Below are positions 6,665 through 10,088 of a DNA stretch of 10,088 nucleotides, one piece after another. A program made the translations under genes and the position numbers. Origin of the DNA: an uncultured bacterium (GTDB lineage: Bacteria > Bdellovibrionota_C > UBA2361 > SZUA-149 > CALKYB01); NCBI GenBank assembly GCA_938003565.1, contig CALKYB010000012.1:1-10088 (forward strand), in the 5' to 3' direction. Every line of letters begins with the position of its first letter. The stretch's first letter is position 1. The notes beneath the pieces were generated by a model. That model was not told the origin of the DNA and ran no database searches. It saw only the letters and a list, made by a program, of their open reading frames with translations.

Positions 6665-7939
6665 ATGGCCACTAGCAAGAAAACCACCAAGAAACTTCCA
6701 AACAGAGTAGCTATAGTTTCCGGAGTTAGAACTCCTTTTGTAAAAGCGGGAACCAAATTTTCTAACTATACCATGCAGCAGCTTGGAGAGCATGTTGTCA
6801 AAGCCTTAGTTGAAAAATCAGGCATCGATCCAGAGGAAATTGATACATGTCTATTTTCAACTGTCCTACTAGATCCGCGAACTCCCAACTGGGCTAGAGA
6901 AATTGCTGTAGCAGCAGGCCTCCCTAAAACACTTTATGCTCACTCAGTGTCCAATAACTGTATATCTGGTTTGGTTGCAGTAACTTCAGCCGTCCAAGAA
7001 ATTGCTCTTGGTAAATCAGAAGTCGCGATTGCTGGAGGCTCGGAATCCATGTCTAACCCGGCCCTTCTTTATCATGGTGATGGCGCGAAAGTATTCTTAA
7101 AATTGTCCAGAGCCCGCAGCTTCGCAGATAAAATCAAAATTTTAAGCGGCCTTCGTCCAAATCATTTTCTTCCAGCGATGCCTTCTGTTGCCGAACCCTC
7201 TACTGGTTTAACCATGGGGCAACATATGGAAATAACCGCTAAGGAGATGTCTATTAAAAGGGCATTACAGGATGAAATAGCTTTAGCCAGTCACAAAAAT
7301 GCGGCAAAAGCCCAAAAAGCGGGGGAGTTCGAAGATGAAATTGCGCCTTTAGCTGGTGTTGACCACGATTTATTAATTCGCCCTGACACTTCTGCTGAGA
7401 AACTTGCTAAACTTAGAGCCGTGTTTGATCGCTCTGCAAAAGGTAGCTTAACCGCGGGGAACTCAAGTGCACTGACCGATGGTGCCTCTGCCGTGATGTT
7501 AATGTCTGAGAAGAAAGCCAAAGACTTGGGCTTAGAAATACTTGCTTTTGTGGCAGACTATGAATACGCAGCGATTGACGCAGACGATGGGCTTCTAATG
7601 GCGCCTGGCGTTGCAATTCCAAGACTACTGGCTAGAAATGAGTTAATTTTCCGTGATTTTCAAATGATCGAAGTTCACGAAGCATTTGGTGCTCAGGTAG
7701 CTGCAAATATTCAAGCTTGGGAAGAGGGTTGGAAAGAAAAGAAAGTAAGTAAACTTCCAAGAAAAAAACTAAATATGTTCGGCGGATCAATTGCCCTTGG
7801 CCACCCTTTCGCGGCAACTGGAGGAAGAATGATTACCACAATGGCCAACCAACTACATAAAAACGACTGGGAGCGAGGGCTAATAAGTATCTGCGCTGCC
7901 GGCGCCACCGCCGGAGCCATGATAATCGAGCGCGCCTAA
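6665..7939 (+). CDS. fadI: 3-ketoacyl-CoA thiolase, FadI type (acetyl-CoA C-acyltransferase)
   Basis: A 424-aa thiolase that cleaves 3-ketoacyl-CoA with CoA to give acetyl-CoA and a shortened acyl-CoA, the last step of beta-oxidation, in the cytoplasm. The N-terminal domain has R-V-A-I-V-S-G-V-R-T-P-F (14-25) and the nucleophile C99 in S-V-S-N-N-C-I-S-G. A-G-G-S-E-S-M-S (122-130) and the L-T-A-G-N-S-S-A-L-T-D-G-A block (262-274) follow. The C-terminal domain has H338-E-A-F-G-A-Q, G-G-S-I-A-L-G-H380-P-F-A-A-T-G-G-R and C410-A-A-G. The HEAF form (not NEAF) and the PFAATG sequence place it with FadI and trifunctional-enzyme beta subunits rather than acetoacetyl-CoA thiolases. Length agrees with E. 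coli FadI (436 aa). An 11-residue Lys/Thr-rich N terminus precedes the fold. The partner alpha subunit (FadJ) is not adjacent, and the gene appears monocistronic. Chain-length preference cannot be read from the sequence. Confidence 0.92.
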   Translation: MATSKKTTKKLPNRVAIVSGVRTPFVKAGTKFSNYTMQQLGEHVVKALVEKSGIDPEEIDTCLFSTVLLDPRTPNWAREIAVAAGLPKTLYAHSVSNNCISGLVAVTSAVQEIALGKSEVAIAGGSESMSNPALLYHGDGAKVFLKLSRARSFADKIKILSGLRPNHFLPAMPSVAEPSTGLTMGQHMEITAKEMSIKRALQDEIALASHKNAAKAQKAGEFEDEIAPLAGVDHDLLIRPDTSAEKLAKLRAVFDRSAKGSLTAGNSSALTDGASAVMLMSEKKAKDLGLEILAFVADYEYAAIDADDGLLMAPGVAIPRLLARNELIFRDFQMIEVHEAFGAQVAANIQAWEEGWKEKKVSKLPRKKLNMFGGSIALGHPFAATGGRMITTMANQLHKNDWERGLISICAAGATAGAMIIERA

Positions 7940-7963
7940 AAAAGAAGTATCACAAAGGGCACT

Positions 7964-7990
7964 GGCAGCGCCAAGCGCTGCCCCTCCTAC
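7964..7990 (-). repeat. REP-like hairpin with 5' GTAG, downstream of fadI
   Basis: A perfect 8-bp GC-rich stem (7964-7971 with 7975-7982) closes a 3-base loop. Read on the - strand, the hairpin is preceded by GTAG (7987-7990) and GAGG, the layout of REP sequences mobilised by RAYT transposases (GTAG tetranucleotide plus hairpin). Only one copy is in the window, so repetitiveness is not shown. It lies 24 bases after the fadI stop and may also act as a transcription end or mRNA stabiliser; no T run follows it on the + strand. Confidence 0.45.
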
Positions 7991-8051
7991 ACCCTTCTCT
8001 TGTTGCGAGCAAATTAAACTAAGTCAATTAGAGTTGAAATTGCCACAAGTG

Positions 8052-8168
8052 GTATTGAAGATATTTTTTAGATTGGATTCCGAAAGGATTTTTCTCGCAA
8101 AGATAAAAATGCCGCAGGCCTGGGAGCGAGCGAGAATTAGGGGAAAGCTACAGAAATATCTTCAATAC
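8052..8168. repeat. 117-bp element bounded by perfect 15-bp inverted repeats
   Basis: GTATTGAAGATATTT (8052-8066) is exactly complementary to AAATATCTTCAATAC (8154-8168). The 87 bases between hold nested structure: TTCTCGC (8092-8098) pairs with GCGAGAA (8130-8136), TCC-GAAA-GGA (8079-8088) is a small GNRA-type hairpin on the + strand, and CAGGCCTG (8115-8122) is self-complementary. It lies between the convergent stops of fadI and rsfS. It could be a small miniature transposable element, a structured RNA or a very long bidirectional terminator. No target-site duplication is obvious at the ends, and no coding frame spans it. Confidence 0.65.
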
Positions 8169-8212
8169 TAAAGCGGTTTTCAAAACAAAATTGGCTACCC
8201 ACCAACACTCTA

Positions 8213-8653
8213 TTAATACTTATAAATCCCCGTTCTCAAACCCTTAGCGACCTCTTCGATTTCAGGAGGAAATTCTAAAACAGGCGCCTTCTCCCAAAGC
8301 TCGTCAATTTTGTAGTAGTGTCGAGTCGCCTCATAAAAGATATGCACCAGCACATTGCCATAGTCCAAAATAACCCATTCTGGCGCATTCTTACTGGTAA
8401 CAAGTAGAGGTTCCTCTCCTTGAGCCTTAAGCGATAAACGTATCTTTTCAGCAACATTAGCAGCATGCCTATTTGATGTGCCACTTGCGATTACTAGATA
8501 ATCCGCAATATCAGTCAATCCCTGCACGTTAAGGCTTCGCACATCAAGAGCCCTTTGCTCCACTGCGGTATACTGAGCAAGCTGGGCAATATCCAAAGCC
8601 CCAAGGTCGGACTGAGCATTATCTGGCTTTTTATTTTGTAAAGTAGAGTTCAT
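8213..8653 (-). CDS. rsfS: Ribosomal silencing factor RsfS
   Basis: A 146-aa member of the RsfS/Iojap family, which binds ribosomal protein uL14 on the 50S subunit and blocks joining with 30S, lowering translation in starvation. Signatures: A-L-D-V-R-S-L...D-I-A-D-Y-L-V-I-A-S-G-T-S-N-R-H (36-63), A-P-E-W-V-I-L-D-Y-G-N-V-L-V-H-I-F (90-106) and R-H-Y-Y-K-I-D-E-L-W-E-K-A-P (111-124). About 28 polar residues precede the conserved domain, and a tail of about 20 follows it. Start: ATG 8653, behind an AAGAGA-like ribosome site. The frame continues upstream to a TTG at 8689 that overlaps the end of obgE, but this lacks support. It begins 28 bases after the obgE stop, so it is probably translated from the rpmA-obgE-rsfS transcript. 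The nadD gene that often precedes rsfS is not between them. Confidence 0.93.
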   Translation of the reverse strand: MNSTLQNKKPDNAQSDLGALDIAQLAQYTAVEQRALDVRSLNVQGLTDIADYLVIASGTSNRHAANVAEKIRLSLKAQGEEPLLVTSKNAPEWVILDYGNVLVHIFYEATRHYYKIDELWEKAPVLEFPPEIEEVAKGLRTGIYKY

Positions 8654-8681
8654 TAAATTCTCTTGGCGTTCATATAAACAA

Positions 8682-9728
8682 TTAGGCAATCATAGATTCA
8701 AGAGGTTCAAGCTGATCTAACTCTATTAAATTGAGTAAGCTATTTGAAAGCTCAGGAAGTCCCTCACCGCTGAAACTAGATATCAACAGAGAATCAATAG
8801 ATCTCGCGCTAAAATAGTCCTGACAAGCATCGTAAACTTCTCTAACAAGTGGGAGTTCAGCCTTACTGAAAATGACCACTCTAGGTTTCTGGATTAGTTT
8901 TTCCGAAAAACTTCCCAATTCATTTTCAATCGCTTCAAAGTTAGCAATCACTTGGGATTTTCGAACCTCTAACTCTTGATCCTCTACGGAGCTGGCATCC
9001 AAAAGATGAGCAAGAACTGAAGTTCGCTCTATATGTTGTAAAAACTGAATACCAAGTCCTTTTCCTTCATGGGCGCCCGGGATAAGCCCAGGGATGTCAG
9101 CCATCACAAAATTTCTATCCTCAGTCACTGACACTACGCCGAGCGTGGGTTGTAGTGTCGTAAAAGGATATTCGGCAGCTTTGGGTCTTGCTGCAGATAG
9201 TCTAGAGACAAGAGTTGATTTTCCAGCATTTGGCAGGCCAACCAATCCAACGTCAGCCACTGATTTTAAGACCAAGCGAAATCTAAAGGCTTCTCCAGCC
9301 TCGCCAGGCCGGGCATAATCCGGTGCTTGGCAACTTGCAGATTTAAAGGATTGGTTTCCTCTTCCACCTCGACCACCGCGGGCCGCGATCCATCGACTTC
9401 CTGGCTGGCTAAGATCCGCGATTAACCTATCGCCGTAAAATACTTGGGTGCCAACAGGAACATCACAAACCACATCCTTTCCTTTGCCTCCCGTTTGGCA
9501 ATTACTTCCTCCAGCCCCTCCGGAATCAGCAACAATACGAGGATTGAATGAAAGGCAAAGGAGAGTGTTTATTCCTTCATTGGTTCGCAAAACAACAGCA
9601 CCACCATCTCCTCCATTTCCACCATCAGGCCCACCATTGGGTAGGTACTTCTCTCGGCGCCAACTAACCAAGCCATCTCCACCGCTGCCGGCGATCACAT
9701 CAATTTTTGCTTGGTCAATAAATTTCAC
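8682..9728 (-). CDS. obgE: Obg family GTPase (50S ribosome assembly)
   Basis: A 348-aa essential-type GTPase that binds the 50S subunit late in assembly and responds to (p)ppGpp. The N-terminal Obg fold (1-158) is glycine-rich and starts with the family's M-K-F-I-D-x-A-K-I-D-V-I-A-G-S-G-G-D-G. The G domain has G1 at 164-171 (G-L-P-N-A-G-K-S), G2 at T190/T191 (Y-P-F-T-T-L-x-P) and G3 at 211-214 (D-I-P-G), followed by G-A-H-E-G-K-G-L-G. The G4 site reads S288-K-A-E291 in place of the canonical N-K-x-D, and G5 reads S-S-F (317-319) in place of S-A-x; both deviate at guanine-contacting positions. There is no long acidic C-terminal tail. Start: GTG 9728, fixed by the conserved N terminus; no clear Shine-Dalgarno. 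It follows rpmA by 109 bases and precedes rsfS. Confidence 0.95.
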   Translation of the reverse strand: MKFIDQAKIDVIAGSGGDGLVSWRREKYLPNGGPDGGNGGDGGAVVLRTNEGINTLLCLSFNPRIVADSGGAGGSNCQTGGKGKDVVCDVPVGTQVFYGDRLIADLSQPGSRWIAARGGRGGRGNQSFKSASCQAPDYARPGEAGEAFRFRLVLKSVADVGLVGLPNAGKSTLVSRLSAARPKAAEYPFTTLQPTLGVVSVTEDRNFVMADIPGLIPGAHEGKGLGIQFLQHIERTSVLAHLLDASSVEDQELEVRKSQVIANFEAIENELGSFSEKLIQKPRVVIFSKAELPLVREVYDACQDYFSARSIDSLLISSFSGEGLPELSNSLLNLIELDQLEPLESMIA

Positions 9729-9837
9729 GATAATACTACTGCTAGGCTAACCTAACATATCGAGGCTCCAAAGAGAGGAGCTAGGTAGGGGATAGGTACG
9801 CCCGGGTTAAAAAACAAATAAAAAAAAAGGTTTGGTG
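9729..9837 (-). other. rpmA-obgE spacer with a small hairpin and T-rich run
   Basis: On the transcribed strand this 109-base gap begins with T-rich sequence just after the rpmA stop (nine T, then ATTTG and six more T). No stem sits immediately before the T run, so intrinsic termination is not supported. A weak hairpin, GCTCC/GGAGC with a 7-base loop, lies nearer obgE at about 9763-9781. The gap could hold an obgE promoter or uncouple obgE expression from rpmA, but I see no clear -35/-10 pair. Confidence 0.35.
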
Positions 9838-10088
9838 CTAAGCAGTAATACTGACGAAAGTCTTATTGCCCGCAGTTTTTCTAAATAAAACTTGGCCATC
9901 TTTAAGTGCGAACAAAGTATAATCTTTTCCTAAACCAACATTGTCACCTGGATAGAACCGTGTACCACACTGCCTAACCAAAATGTTTCCGGCTTTTACG
10001 TTCTCTCCTCCGAACTTTTTAATTCCTCGACGCTGACCTCTTGAATCACGCCCGTTTCTCGACGATCCTCCTGCCTTCTTATGAGCCA
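9838..10088 (-). CDS. rpmA: 50S ribosomal protein L27 (bL27), start codon cut by the window edge
   Basis: The - strand reads (M)-A-H-K-K-A-G-G-S-S-R-N-G-R-D-S and continues through G-x-N-I-L-V-R-Q, G-T-R-F-Y-P-G-D-N-V-G-L-G-K-D-Y-T-L-F-A-L-K-D-G to a TAG at 9838-9840. This is a full-length bL27 of 83 residues; only the first base of ATG lies outside the window. The N-terminal tail reaches the peptidyl transferase centre of the ribosome. It lacks the cleaved N-terminal extension found in many Firmicutes. It lies immediately upstream of obgE, the conserved rplU-rpmA-obgE order; rplU would be expected just beyond the window. Confidence 0.96.
   Translation of the reverse strand, partial: AHKKAGGSSRNGRDSRGQRRGIKKFGGENVKAGNILVRQCGTRFYPGDNVGLGKDYTLFALKDGQVLFRKTAGNKTFVSITA

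Noticed and set aside
7291..7920. Several open frames of 61-76 codons antisense to fadI
   Set aside because: All are shadows of the thiolase gene and show no independent coding features.
8653..8689. Longer rsfS start at TTG 8689 overlapping obgE
   Set aside because: The extra residues are not conserved in the family, and ATG 8653 has a better ribosome site.
9448..9750. Pro-rich open frame antisense to the start of obgE
   Set aside because: It is the complement of the Gly-rich Obg fold; Gly codons read in antisense give Pro/Thr/Ser runs.
1..10088. CRISPR array, tRNA, rRNA, IS element or integrase
   Set aside because: No regularly spaced direct repeats, cloverleaf structures, rRNA-like stretches or transposase/integrase coding sequence were seen anywhere in the window.

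Overview
The window comes from an AT-leaning bacterial chromosome, most likely a Gram-negative. The core genes rpmA, obgE and rsfS, a FadI-type thiolase and a glutamate formimidoyltransferase sit beside a three-gene cluster of Tad-type pseudopilin-like proteins. Nothing in the sequence fixes the taxon. The mix of Tad pseudopilins, a Ser-rich secreted tail and a FadI thiolase would fit a deltaproteobacterial-type lineage (Bdellovibrionota, Myxococcota, SAR324 and relatives), but that is a guess.

Layout. At the left edge, the + strand carries the last 52 codons of an unidentified protein, followed within 11 bases by ftcD (glutamate formimidoyltransferase, histidine/formiminoglutamate catabolism). 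A strong hairpin at 1164-1196 separates ftcD from a convergent - strand operon at 1212-5541. In transcription order this operon encodes a TadE-like pseudopilin (177 aa), a larger TadE/TadF-like pseudopilin with a Ser/Thr stalk and Cys-rich tip (401 aa), and a TadG-like protein with a von Willebrand factor A domain (839 aa). The first two have a textbook class III prepilin peptidase site (G-x4-E-Y/F); the third has the same hydrophobic N terminus without the Glu. Together they look like the surface-exposed or minor-pilin part of a Tad apparatus; no ATPase, secretin or Flp pilin gene is in the window.

About 400 bases of AT-rich non-coding DNA follow, then a - strand gene that looks like the C-terminal half of MutS2 alone (KOW-like plus Smr nuclease domain). 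A short divergent intergenic region with a 19-bp palindrome leads to a + strand fadI-like 3-ketoacyl-CoA thiolase (beta-oxidation). The 273-base convergent gap after it (7940-8212) holds two striking structures: a REP-like GC hairpin and a 117-base element bounded by perfect 15-bp inverted repeats with nested internal stems.

The right end is a - strand ribosome-related cluster: rpmA (missing only the first base of its start codon), obgE (with an unusual G4 motif, SKAE in place of NKxD) and rsfS. All three act on the large ribosomal subunit, as a structural protein, an assembly GTPase and a silencing factor.

The items most worth a second look are the Tad-like surface module, the degenerate Obg guanine-recognition motif, the inverted-repeat element at 8052-8168 and the stand-alone MutS2-tail protein.
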